From Chloroflexota bacterium (GTDB lineage: Bacteria; Chloroflexota; Dehalococcoidia; GIF9; UBA5629), in contig JAPLHM010000296.1 in assembly GCA_026389635.1 (NCBI GenBank), positions 1-19,368 on the forward strand: a DNA stretch of 19,368 nt. Direction: 5' to 3'. The notes under the pieces are model-generated. The model was not told the DNA's origin. It ran no database searches and saw only the letters and a list, made by a program, of their open reading frames with translations. Positions 6,935 to 14,514 of this stretch are shown piece by piece. Within the stretch, counting starts at the first letter, position 1. Each line of letters begins with the position of its first letter. Position numbers and translations under genes: made by a program.

Positions 6935-7900
6935 ATGAAAAAGAATATAAATACCGGCGAAAGGGTAATAAATTACCTGGCAAGCTGCGGGAAGGAAGAG
7001 GTCGATATACTGGACCTGGTGAAGGCGGTGGTTCCGGGATGTCACGACGGGGAGGAAATGGACGAGGCGTTCGGCAGCATATTGCCGGTGCTGACCGGCC
7101 TGGAATCGGGCGGCCTGGTCAGTCTATCCACCGAGGCAATCCCGTCCACAGGCTTTGTGCCGAAAGTGATACGTATCCTGCCCAAAATGAAAAATGCGGC
7201 GGACAGGCTCATGCGGGATAAAAGCAGCGGTGGTCAAACAGGCGGCAGCCCGAACGGACGGCCGCAAAAGGGCGAAAAACCCGCGGCGGAAAGTGGTGGA
7301 AAAGTCACCGGCGGCCGGGAGCGCAAGGAGGACGCCATCAGTTCAAGGTTCAACACCTTTGTTGACCTCTTCGAGAAAAAAAGGAAGCTGGTATGCATCA
7401 GGGGCGAATGGAACCGCCTGGTATCATCCATGATTTATTCCGATATCGAGGAGGAGACCGGCTTCCAGGCCTGCGTAAAGGCATTCGTAAACGGGTTGGT
7501 CTGGCAGAAACGCCTGGAACAAATAGGGCCCGGCAGCGGGACTGTAGACAAGCAGGAAACGGCAGACCCCCGGATGCAGCCAGGGCTTCTCAGCAAGATC
7601 GATGAAATAGTCAGGGCCGACGAGGAGAAGAACGGCGCATTGAAGGCCGGCAGGAAGGGCCGCCGGGCCGCGGGCGAAGCCGATGCCCCGCTGGTGCGCA
7701 TGGACCGCGGCGAGATCAAGGATTACATGAGCTGCATCCACAATATGAGGGAAGAGGTACAGCCGGGACGGCTGTGGCGGGACGCCGTGTGCAGGTTCAT
7801 AGCCGAGCAGCTCCAACAAAGGCCGGTCTACGAGGCCTGCATGGAATCATTCAAGGCCGGCATCATCTGGCAGATGAATCGCAAAAAATTGGAAGGCTGA
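6935..7900 (+). CDS. Unrecognised protein with duplicated W...AC...F..G..WQ module
   Basis: A 321-residue protein that I cannot assign to a family. Residues 1-90 could be a winged helix (EEVDILDLVKAVV, then ILPVLTGLESGGLVSLS). Residues 97-135 are a low-complexity Gly/Lys/Pro linker. Two copies of a roughly 35-residue helical module follow. They align without gaps from W159 to Q191 and from W281 to Q313, sharing W159/W281, AC179-180/AC301-302, F184/F306, G187/G309 and WQ190-191/WQ312-313. The inter-repeat linker (197-262) is charged. AAGGAGG (6915-6921) precedes the ATG at the rather long spacing of 13. The upstream element is the same as for the AAA+ and TPR genes, implying joint expression. 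A role as an adaptor or DNA-binding scaffold is speculation. Confidence 0.7.
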   Translation: MKKNINTGERVINYLASCGKEEVDILDLVKAVVPGCHDGEEMDEAFGSILPVLTGLESGGLVSLSTEAIPSTGFVPKVIRILPKMKNAADRLMRDKSSGGQTGGSPNGRPQKGEKPAAESGGKVTGGRERKEDAISSRFNTFVDLFEKKRKLVCIRGEWNRLVSSMIYSDIEEETGFQACVKAFVNGLVWQKRLEQIGPGSGTVDKQETADPRMQPGLLSKIDEIVRADEEKNGALKAGRKGRRAAGEADAPLVRMDRGEIKDYMSCIHNMREEVQPGRLWRDAVCRFIAEQLQQRPVYEACMESFKAGIIWQMNRKKLEG

Positions 7901-7974
7901 ATTCAACGTGCAAAACCCTGCCATTTATGTTATAATATTCATATCTGACGTGAAGCTGAAAACCCCGTCTCGTT

Positions 7975-8008
7975 TTGACACACAGTTGTCACTCTAATAC
8001 AGTACAAT
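7975..8008 (+). promoter_or_regulatory. Shared promoter/operator element, copy 3 (before TPR genes)
   Basis: TTGACACACAGTTGTCA (7975-7991) matches the other two copies at 14 of 17 positions. Its inverted repeat is the most complete, TGACA-N6-TGTCA. AATACAGTACAAT follows, resembling the second block but about 5 bases closer. TTGACA with TACAGT (7998-8003) at a 17-base spacing is a plausible promoter. About 120 untranslated bases separate it from the TPR gene start. Confidence 0.5.
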
Positions 8009-8053
8009 TCAGTCATCCCCTTTCACCCGTCCGGTGACTCCATTTCACATTCT

Positions 8054-8071
8054 CCTGAACAATCAGGTTTT
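8054..8071 (+). terminator. Small hairpin followed by TTTT in the TPR leader
   Basis: CCTGA (8054-8058) pairs with TCAGG (8063-8067) across ACAA and is followed by TTTT. It falls between the shared promoter element and the TPR start at 8129, so it could act as a weak attenuator. The stem is only 5 pairs. Confidence 0.25.
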
Positions 8072-8128
8072 CAATCGAAGGTTTCATTCCCGGAATATCA
8101 CACTGATCCGCTAACAAGGAGGTAATTT

Positions 8129-9211
8129 TTGGACAAAGACGAAAAACTGTTTAACCGGGTGCTCAAGCTCATGGGACCGCATATCACCCAGGAGACGGTG
8201 GATTTTCTCAATAAGACGCTGACTGCAGATCCAGGGCTCTCCGGGCGCTGGCTGGAAACGGCCATGGAGCTCGGATACCAGGGCAATTATGCCAGGGCCG
8301 ACGATTACTTCAAGGTCCTGTACTGCATCCGCCAGGGCGATCCCGGCATAATGCACCTCCAGGTCATCAACACCTGGCTGCAGGGCCTCAACAAGTCCGC
8401 CGCCGGGATGTGCCGCGGCCTCATAAAGAGAAACCCGGGATTCACCGCGGCCCACCTCACCCTGGCCAATGCCGAGTATGAACTGGGCCATTACGAACCG
8501 GCGCTGCGCTCGTTCGGCGTGTTCCTCAAATCCAGCCCGGACAACGTGCTTGGCTGGTGCGGAAAGGGCATGGCCCTGCGCGCCCTGGGCAGGGAAGAGG
8601 AGGCCATGGACTGCTTCGGCCGCGTGCTTGACCTAAATCCAGGCTGCGCCCGCGGCTACATCGGGACCGCCGGGCACCATATCGCGTGCGGGCTGTATAA
8701 AGAGGCCCTGCTATTTTTAGATAGGGCGCTGGCGCTGGACCCCGGCCTCGCAGAAGCGTGGTTTCGCAAGGGCATAGCGCTTTCCGAAATTGGCCGCTTC
8801 AGGGAGGCGCTGACCTGCATGGACAGGGCCGCTGGCGAAGGTGCGCCTGCACTCAGGGTCATACAGTACAAGGCCTACCTCTACCACATGCTCGGGCAGG
8901 ATAATGCGGCGCGCGCCTGCCTGGACGAATGGCTCGAGGCCGAGCCGGCCAACCCCGCCGCCTGGTCGGGGATGGGAGGCCAGTTGCTTTCGGAATCGAG
9001 GTATGAGGAAGCCGAGCATTACCTCAGGAAGAGCCTGGAACTGGATAATAACTACGCGATGGCATGGCATGCCCTCGGCACCGCGCTTGAGCCTCTTGGC
9101 AGGCACGGCGAAGCGCTTACCTGTTTCGACCGGGCGCTGGAACTCGATCCGCAGAATGGTGAGGTCATTGCCGACCGCGGCAAGGCACTCGCCGCGCTGG
9201 GAGGAAAATAG
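8129..9211 (+). CDS. TPR-repeat protein (first of pair)
   Basis: A 360-residue protein starting at TTG 8129, supported by AAGGAGG (8116-8122). From about residue 50 to the end it is built of roughly eight 34-residue TPR units. Typical ones are AAHLTLANAEYELGHYEPAL, then AWFRKGIALSEIGRFREALT, and AWHALGTALEPLGRHGEALT with FDRALELDPQN. No catalytic domain, signal peptide or membrane segment is visible, so it is a cytoplasmic protein-binding scaffold. The next TPR gene begins 2 bases after its stop. The upstream element is shared with the AAA+ and W-repeat genes. The partner bound by the TPR superhelix is unknown. Confidence 0.85.
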   Translation: MDKDEKLFNRVLKLMGPHITQETVDFLNKTLTADPGLSGRWLETAMELGYQGNYARADDYFKVLYCIRQGDPGIMHLQVINTWLQGLNKSAAGMCRGLIKRNPGFTAAHLTLANAEYELGHYEPALRSFGVFLKSSPDNVLGWCGKGMALRALGREEEAMDCFGRVLDLNPGCARGYIGTAGHHIACGLYKEALLFLDRALALDPGLAEAWFRKGIALSEIGRFREALTCMDRAAGEGAPALRVIQYKAYLYHMLGQDNAARACLDEWLEAEPANPAAWSGMGGQLLSESRYEEAEHYLRKSLELDNNYAMAWHALGTALEPLGRHGEALTCFDRALELDPQNGEVIADRGKALAALGGK

Positions 9212-9213
9212 AC

Positions 9214-10197
9214 ATGAAAATCATGAAAGCGTCCAACAAAAGGATGAAAAAGAGGTTCGCCGCGGCCCTTGCCCTCAAGCACGCCCGCCGGTTCGAAGAG
9301 GCGCTGGCCGCCTACGACGGCATGGAGGATCTGCCGGCGGAGGACCTCTACGAGGTTATGTTCGAGAGGGCGCACACGCTGCTGGAGATGGGCAGGCTGG
9401 AGGATTGCCTGCATGCCCTCGACCGCCTTTTGGCCATCTCGGCTGAAGACCCTGAGGCCTGGTACCTCAAGTCGCTGGCGTTGGAAAAGCAGGGCAAAAG
9501 CGCCGAGGCTGAAAAGTGCTGGAAGAGGTCGGTAAAGGAGGCGAAGAAGTGGATGGAGGGCGAGCACCCCTGCGAATACTGGGAAATGCACGGCTTCGAC
9601 TTGGACGAGAAGGGCAGCTGGTGGCGGTGCGAGTTGTGTCAGGACGCGTTGATCAGGCTCGACTCCGCCAACCTCGAGGCCTGGCATGAGAAGGCCAACT
9701 CGCTCTGCGACATGGGCCGGCACGCAGAGTCCCTGCCGCTGTACGACAAGGCGCTGGAGATGGGTCCGGACGAGGACGATTACCCCTTTGTCCTGCTCAA
9801 CAAGGGCCAGGCGCTAACAAGTCTTGGCCGCTACGATGAGGCCGTGGCGCTCTACGACATTGCACTGGCCGACCCCGACGACAACTTCGACCGCATCGGC
9901 GAGACATGGTTCGCCAGGGGTAACACCCTGCTGCTGGCCGGACGTTTCGAAGAAGCCCTTGGCAGCTACGAAGAGGCCGCCTCCCGCGGTTACTGGCACT
10001 TCGGGGGCGTCAGCGGCAAGGCCCACGCCCTCGAGAAGCTCGGCCGTTATGCGGAAGCGCTGGAATGCTGTGAAGAGTTCCTCAAAAGGTACCCGAAAGA
10101 AAGGTTCATGCTCAAATTAAAGGCCCTGGTCCTTCGCAAGTTACGCGGTGCGCCGGCTGTTCCGGGCCCCGCTGAAGCCGGCGGCAAGGAGGTATAG
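9214..10197 (+). CDS. TPR-repeat protein with Cys/Trp insert (second of pair)
   Basis: A 327-residue TPR protein translated from ATG 9214, with GGGAGG ahead of it inside the end of the first TPR gene; ATG 9223 is a possible alternative. TPR units occur at about residues 17-110 and 150-310, for example AWHEKANSLCDMGRHAESLP and ALEKLGRYAEALECCEEFLK. Between them, near residues 115-145, lies a non-TPR insert with paired cysteines and tryptophans (HPCEYWEMHGFDL, then WWRCELCQ). It may bind a metal or mark the functional site. The protein is probably co-translated with its neighbour, suggesting a heteromeric scaffold. The C-terminal tail is Ala/Pro/Gly-rich. Confidence 0.8.
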   Translation: MKIMKASNKRMKKRFAAALALKHARRFEEALAAYDGMEDLPAEDLYEVMFERAHTLLEMGRLEDCLHALDRLLAISAEDPEAWYLKSLALEKQGKSAEAEKCWKRSVKEAKKWMEGEHPCEYWEMHGFDLDEKGSWWRCELCQDALIRLDSANLEAWHEKANSLCDMGRHAESLPLYDKALEMGPDEDDYPFVLLNKGQALTSLGRYDEAVALYDIALADPDDNFDRIGETWFARGNTLLLAGRFEEALGSYEEAASRGYWHFGGVSGKAHALEKLGRYAEALECCEEFLKRYPKERFMLKLKALVLRKLRGAPAVPGPAEAGGKEV

Positions 10198-10245
10198 TGA
10201 CTAAACCGGCTTGAGCGCCGTATGCAAATTAGTATGTTCCCGAAA

Positions 10246-10266
10246 CAGATTTCGTGAACAAATCTG
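10246..10266. terminator. Hairpin downstream of the TPR operon
   Basis: CAGATTT (10246-10252) and AAATCTG (10260-10266) pair perfectly around a 7-base loop, about 50 bases after the second TPR stop. No T-run follows, so it may instead protect the 3' end of the transcript. Confidence 0.35.
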
Positions 10267-10300
10267 CCTGCTATCCCAGGGTTACTTCCCAATTGTTCGA

Positions 10301-10329
10301 TTTTGTTATTAATATTAATAGGATATAAT
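10301..10329 (+). promoter_or_regulatory. Promoter giving a probable leaderless DUF4160 transcript
   Basis: A consensus TATAAT (10324-10329) ends 6 bases before the GTG at 10336. A T-rich TTTTGT or TTGTTA at 10301-10308 could be the -35. Transcription would start at or very near the GTG, and no Shine-Dalgarno is present, both fitting a leaderless message. Confidence 0.4.
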
Positions 10330-10335
10330 GTTTCT

Positions 10336-10572
10336 GTGCCGACCGTTACGAGGATAAAGGGATTCCGGTTCTTTTTCTTCAGTAATGAGTCTAAGGAGCC
10401 CGTGCATATACATGTTGAGTCAGACGACAAATATGCGAAATTCTGGATAGATCCGGTTCACCTTGCAAAATCGGTTGGCTATAGCGCAAAAGAACTGCGG
10501 GAATTAAGAAACCTGGTAGTAGAAAATGCCGATGTTTTCAAAAGGAGTTGGAATGAGTACTTCGGTCACTAA
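10336..10572 (+). CDS. DUF4160 protein, putative toxin-antitoxin component
   Basis: Starting at GTG 10336 gives a 78-residue protein beginning VPTVTRIKGFRFFFFSNE. This is the standard N-terminus of DUF4160 ('MPTVLRI.GYRFFFYSNE'), followed by EPVHIHVESDD and a C-terminal KELRELRNLV...WNEYFGH. An upstream in-frame ATG at 10303 would add 11 residues overlapping the promoter and is rejected. DUF4160 is commonly followed by DUF2442, as here with a 20-base overlap. The pair has been proposed as a toxin-antitoxin system, but I do not know of a proven activity. HIHVE is the most conserved, possibly catalytic, segment. Confidence 0.8.
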   Translation: MPTVTRIKGFRFFFFSNESKEPVHIHVESDDKYAKFWIDPVHLAKSVGYSAKELRELRNLVVENADVFKRSWNEYFGH

Positions 10573-10795
10573 GGCTGGCGAGGCAATGGCTGCTGAGGTG
10601 TGGTTCGACGCTGACATGATGCATGTCCGACTCCTTGATGGCAGGGAAATAAGTGTCCCGGTTGAGTGGTTTCCCAGGTTGCGTAATGCCAGTGAAGAAC
10701 AGAGAAAAAAGTGGCGGCTTATCGGCAAAGGCATCGGCATACACTGGGAAGATATCGATGAAGATATCGCTATAGCCTCTTTACTCCGGGGCTAA
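10553..10795 (+). CDS. DUF2442 protein, partner of DUF4160
   Basis: The ATG at 10553 is preceded by AAAGGAG, giving 80 residues; an earlier in-frame ATG at 10526 lacks that site. The core VRLLDGREISVPVEWFPRL, then KWRLIGKGIGIHWEDIDEDI matches DUF2442, a small family of about 80 residues. It overlaps the end of the DUF4160 gene, so the two are translated together. By analogy with small paired genes it may be the antitoxin, but the roles within this pair are not established by sequence. Confidence 0.85.
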   Translation: MSTSVTKAGEAMAAEVWFDADMMHVRLLDGREISVPVEWFPRLRNASEEQRKKWRLIGKGIGIHWEDIDEDIAIASLLRG

Positions 10796-10858
10796 AGCAT
10801 TTACTGTGACTTCCCAATAGGTACGTTCGCTGCGGTGGCTGACGCGTTTTTATTGAAC

Positions 10859-11248
10859 ATGAGAAACCTGTCCAAGTCCAAATATCTCAATGGCGTCCAG
10901 TGCCGAAAGCTGCTTTGGGTGGCCGTCAACGATGCCGGCCGCATCCCGCAGCCGGACGTTGCCAAACAGTACATCTTCGACCAGGGTCATCTGGTCGGGG
11001 AGCCGGCCCACCGGCTCTACCCGAATGGCATAAAACTGGACACCGCCAGCATCGCTGGCAACCTCAAGCAAATGCAGGCTTCCCTCTCTCTGCGCAGACC
11101 GCTTGTTAAGGTCGGTTTTTCCGCCAGGGGGCTTTACTGCCGCGTGGACGTCACAAATTCGCTCGGAAGAAGAACCCAAGGACTTCCCGTCAGTGGATTC
11201 ATCAGTAAGTGTACATCGTTTAAAAACCCGACGGGGGAAGGTCAATGA
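10859..11248 (+). pseudogene. Truncated DUF2779 gene (5' remnant)
   Basis: The first 100 or so residues match the N-terminus of DUF2779 proteins: LSKSKYLNGVQCRKLLWVAV, then QYIFDQGHLVGEPAHRLYP, then RPLVKVGFSARGLYCRVDVTN. DUF2779 proteins are roughly 450-500 residues with a Cas4/RecB-like nuclease core, and this frame stops after 130. Similarity fades after about 11160, before the residues expected to lead into the catalytic strand. What follows is the AT-rich DUF2075 gene, whose start (11245) overlaps this stop. The likely history is that an incoming DUF2075 segment replaced the rest of the gene. An in-frame GTG at 10835 is an alternative start. A product, if made, should be inactive. Confidence 0.7.
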
Positions 11249-13220
11249 GAAGAGAATATTACTCAGACACAATTGCTAATTTTCTAAAAACCATGCCTAC
11301 CGAGATTCTTGGGTGGCTCGTCAAAAACAACGATTTTGCTTTGGAACAAACCCAAAGAGACGCATGGTTAGAGGAAATAACTATCCTCCAAAAAGCTTTG
11401 CAGCCTTATCAAGGTTCGGTATATTTTGAATACTCAATTCCACGCATGGGAAAGCGAATTGACGTCGTAGTAATTACGGGCTCGACCATTTTTATCCTTG
11501 AGTTTAAGGTGGGCGAAAATGAGTTCCCATCGTACGCAATAGACCAAGTTTGGGACTATGCACTTGATTTGAAAAATTTCCACGAAACAAGCCATGAGCA
11601 TTTCGTTGCCCAGTATTAATTTCTACTAAAGCAAAAGTCGCGTTGGCAACAATTTTCACGATACCACACAATGACAAATTACTTTTTCCTATAAGATGTA
11701 ACGGGGAATTGCTGAGTCAAGTCATCGCAAATGTTTTACGTTTTTGTGAAGGTAGTGATATTGACCAAACACAATGGGAGAGTGGCAGATATCAACCAAC
11801 TCCCACTATTATTGAAGCGGCAATGGCTTTATATAGCGGCCATTCAGTAAAAGAAATCGCCCGAAGCGACGCAAGCGCAATTAATCTCAGTGAAACATCT
11901 GACACAATCTCTGAAATCATCCGTTCTTCAAAAGAGAAGTCGTATAAATCAATTTGTTTTGTAACAGGAGTACCTGGCTCAGGCAAAACACTGGTCGGTC
12001 TCAATATCGCGACGAAGCACATTGATAAAGACAATGAGCTCTACAGCGTTTTTCTTTCAGGCAATGGCCCGCTTGTTGCTGTTCTTCGCGAGGCCTTAGC
12101 ACGAGATAAAGTTCGGCATGAAAGGGAGTGTGGACGTAAATTCAAGAAAAACGAGGCGATGAGTGATGTCAAGATGTTCATTCAGAATGTTCACAACTTT
12201 CGCGATGAATGTCTTATAGACTTCAAAAAGCCACCAATTGAACACGTTGCGTTATTTGATGAAGCACAACGCGCATGGGATTTGCAACAAACAGCAAATT
12301 TCATGCTACGAAAAAGGAAGACGCCAAACTTCAACAAGTCTGAGCCAGAATTCTTGATTTCCTGCCTTGATCGTCATCCTGATTGGGCTGTCGTTGTTTG
12401 CCTGGTTGGTGGAGGACAAGAGATCAATACAGGGGAGGCAGGTATTAGCGAGTGGATTGATTCCTTGAACCGTTCGTTCCCTGATTGGCACATCTATATC
12501 TCCTCTCGTCTTACGGACAGTGAATATGGTACAGAGAAGGTTTTTGAAATCATCAAGAATAGCTCAAGTACCGTGTTTAAAGATAAATTGCATCTTTCTG
12601 TGTCAATGCGTTCATTCCGTGCCGAAAATGTTTCCTTGTTAGTTAAACAATTGCTTGATTTGAAACCGTCTGAGGCACAGAAGACATTGGCAGACTTAGA
12701 AGGAAAATATCCAATTGTTATTACTCGTGACCTTAACAAGGCAAAACAATGGCTAAAAGAACGGGCGCGGGGCTCTGAACGCTACGGTATTGTTGTTTCT
12801 TCTCAGGCTGAACGATTAAAACCACATGCAATATATGTGAAATCTCCAGTCGACCCAATTCATTGGTTTCTTGACGGAAAAGAAGATGTTCGCTCTTCTT
12901 ATTTCCTTGAAGATGTTGTTACGGAGTTTCAGGTGCAAGGACTTGAACTCGACTGGGCATGTGTTGCGTGGGATGCTGATTTTCGCTATACCAAAGATGG
13001 ATGGGAATATTTTTCTTTTATTGGCGATCATTGGAATCATATATGGAAAAACGAACGAAAGGGTTATCTTAAGAATGCTTATCGTGTTCTTTTAACTCGC
13101 GCCAGACAAGGAGTGGTTATTCTTGTTCCAGCGGGGGATCGGGATGATCTGACTCGTAAAAATGAGTTTTATGATCCTACCTTCGAATATTTGCAAGAAA
13201 TTGGCTTCAGAGTAATCTGA
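11245..13220 (+). pseudogene. DUF2075 nuclease-helicase gene with a one-base frameshift
   Basis: Two frames, 11245-11619 and 11613-13220, join into one protein of about 658 residues if one C is restored in the CCC at 11609-11611: HFVA-[P]-VLISTKAKVALATIFTIP reads through smoothly. The first part has a PD-(D/E)XK nuclease signature (MGKRIDVVVITGSTIFILEF plus K). The second is a Schlafen-group-3-like helicase with Walker A GVPGSGKT, Walker B LFDEAQ, SMRSFRAE and a motif VI-like LLTRARQG. Family members are usually fused and are found in defence islands. Base composition is clearly more AT-rich than the flanking genes, indicating transfer. The break may be a sequencing error, a real lesion, or an unusual recoding site; no ribosome binding site supports separate translation of the helicase half. 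GGGGAAGG precedes the ATG. Confidence 0.8.
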
Positions 13221-13354
13221 TTCTATCTTTATGCTATTGAAAAAGTTTCTCACCTTCAAGGTGCATTTGTTGTGCGAGCTCTGCGCACCGTATGGCAAGG
13301 ATAAAGGTATATTGAAATGTCATTATCATAATTTGAGTTATTCAATAGTCAATA

Positions 13355-14161
13355 GTGGAGGACACGGACAAGACGTACGGGGAACTGGACACGCTGCAAA
13401 TCGCGTCCGCCCTGTCCGCCTTTATCTACCTGCCAGTGGAGGGGAAGATAAGGATGCACAGCACCATGTATATGCACGAGGGCAACTACGCCTGGGCCTC
13501 GCGCGTGCTGCTGAACGTGGCAGGGGTGCAGCTGCTGACGGCCTGCGGGGCACAGGGGTTTGAGGCGATTTTCCAGGGCTCGCAGGCGGACACCACGCCG
13601 CACCCGGTTAACGGCTACCGCGAAACGGCCGACGAGATGGTCACCGGTTTGGGCGGGTTTTACGGGTCAGCCGGGAAGGCCGCGGTTACAATGCCGAAAG
13701 GGGGATTTGAGGAGGCGGGCAGGATGCTCAGGGGGTTCAACGTGCTGGCATTTTCCGATAAGGCCGGGCTGGGCGCGGAGTTCCACTTCGTGGGGGACTA
13801 CCCGGCCGTGGCCAGGCAGATGGCGGGCAAGAGGGGAGTGGAGACCTCGCTCTACATGGCCAGTGTGGAAGCGCCGCACCGCGTATTCGGCAACGGCCTG
13901 GTCTCGCTTCTGACCCTGCCGGCGGAAAAACCCCAGGAGGAAGGCCACAGGTGGTGCAACAGGATGAACCTGCTGGAATCGCGGGAGTGGACGGGCTTCC
14001 ACATGCTGGGCACGTGGCTGTCAACGCCCAATGAAGACGGCAGCCTGATCTTCTTCCACCGCTGCTTCCTGCCGGCCTTCCCCCTGCAGCCGGAACTGGT
14101 GCTCAACCTGGCCCTCTGCGACGGCCTGCGCTCGAGGTGGATCAGCAGCAGGCTGATTTGA
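13355..14161 (+). CDS. Unrecognised GC-rich protein
   Basis: A 268-residue frame beginning at GTG 13355; a stop codon at 13346 prevents any earlier start. No Shine-Dalgarno is evident before it. If the first ATG (13454) is used, the protein begins MHSTMYMHEG and has 235 residues. I recognise no family. The sequence is soluble, with no signal peptide or membrane helix. It has glycine-rich loops (TGLGGFYGSAGKAAVTMPKG), a central VGDYPAVARQMAGKRG and a C-terminal RWCNRMNLLESREWTGFHML. Base composition is GC-rich, like the TPR and AAA+ genes and unlike the AT-rich DUF2075 gene just upstream. It probably belongs to the host backbone. Confidence 0.55.
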   Translation: MEDTDKTYGELDTLQIASALSAFIYLPVEGKIRMHSTMYMHEGNYAWASRVLLNVAGVQLLTACGAQGFEAIFQGSQADTTPHPVNGYRETADEMVTGLGGFYGSAGKAAVTMPKGGFEEAGRMLRGFNVLAFSDKAGLGAEFHFVGDYPAVARQMAGKRGVETSLYMASVEAPHRVFGNGLVSLLTLPAEKPQEEGHRWCNRMNLLESREWTGFHMLGTWLSTPNEDGSLIFFHRCFLPAFPLQPELVLNLALCDGLRSRWISSRLI

Positions 14162-14186
14162 CACTTTGATGTTTTGATGATAACTT
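14158..14186 (+). promoter_or_regulatory. Promoter for the ribbon-helix-helix gene
   Basis: TTGACA (14158-14163) overlaps the stop codon of the previous gene and is followed after 17 bases by TAACTT (14181-14186). The -35 is consensus and the -10 weak. GGAGGTG then precedes the ATG at 14209. Confidence 0.45.
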
Positions 14187-14208
14187 TGCAATTACATGGA
14201 GGTGAAAC

Positions 14209-14454
14209 ATGGCTGGCGTTAAAGACAGCTTTAAAAGGACAACTATAAGCCTGCGGCCGGAAGAATATGAAGCCTTGCGTTTTGTGGCGTTTAAACGTAA
14301 GACTTCTATTGCCGGCGTAGTGCGGGAACTGATCTACGAACATTTAGAGGACGAGGAGGATATCAGGGACGGGCTGAAAGCTCTCCAGGAAAAGGGAGAC
14401 ACCATGGACTGGGCGACCTTTAAGAAGGAATACCTTACACGCAAGAAACGATAA
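14209..14454 (+). CDS. Ribbon-helix-helix (CopG-like) protein, orphan antitoxin
   Basis: An 81-residue basic protein. FKRTTISLRPEEYEALRFVA gives the RHH beta-strand and first helix, and KRKTSIAGVVRELIYEHLED the second helix. Such proteins dimerise to bind DNA through the strand and often serve as antitoxins. The C-terminal part (GLKALQEKGDTMDWATFKKE) would be the toxin-binding region. No toxin gene follows: the next 80 bases hold a hairpin and the direct repeat, and the next genes are on the other strand. It is therefore an orphan antitoxin or a lone regulator. A good GGAGGTG ribosome binding site and its own promoter suggest it is expressed. Confidence 0.7.
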   Translation: MAGVKDSFKRTTISLRPEEYEALRFVAFKRKTSIAGVVRELIYEHLEDEEDIRDGLKALQEKGDTMDWATFKKEYLTRKKR

Positions 14455-14460
14455 AGCTCA

Positions 14461-14510
14461 CCTGGTCACTGTGTTGGAAGTAGCCGTAAGGCGGGAGGAC
14501 ACTTACCAGG
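14461..14510 (+). other. Two-part hairpin beside the direct repeat
   Basis: CCTGGT (14461-14466) pairs with ACCAGG (14505-14510), and GTGT (14471-14474) with ACAC (14499-14502), around a 24-base G-rich loop. It sits directly after the RHH gene and 4 bases before the left direct repeat. It could be a transcript end, a small structured RNA, or the folded end of a mobile unit. No T-run follows. Confidence 0.35.
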
Positions 14511-14514
14511 GATT

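Noticed and set aside
3862..8008. The three shared elements as ends of small transposable elements
   Set aside because: Only about 50 bases match, always in front of genes in the same direction, with no terminal inverted repeats or target duplications.
13251..13288. CACCTT-C-AAGGTG and GTGCG-N7-CGCAC inverted repeats
   Set aside because: The first has no loop to form a hairpin and the second is only 5 pairs with no T-run; neither is convincing as a terminator or operator.
13231..13563. Plus-strand frame after the DUF2075 gene
   Set aside because: It runs out of frame through the 13355 gene and has no similarity to any family or ribosome binding site.
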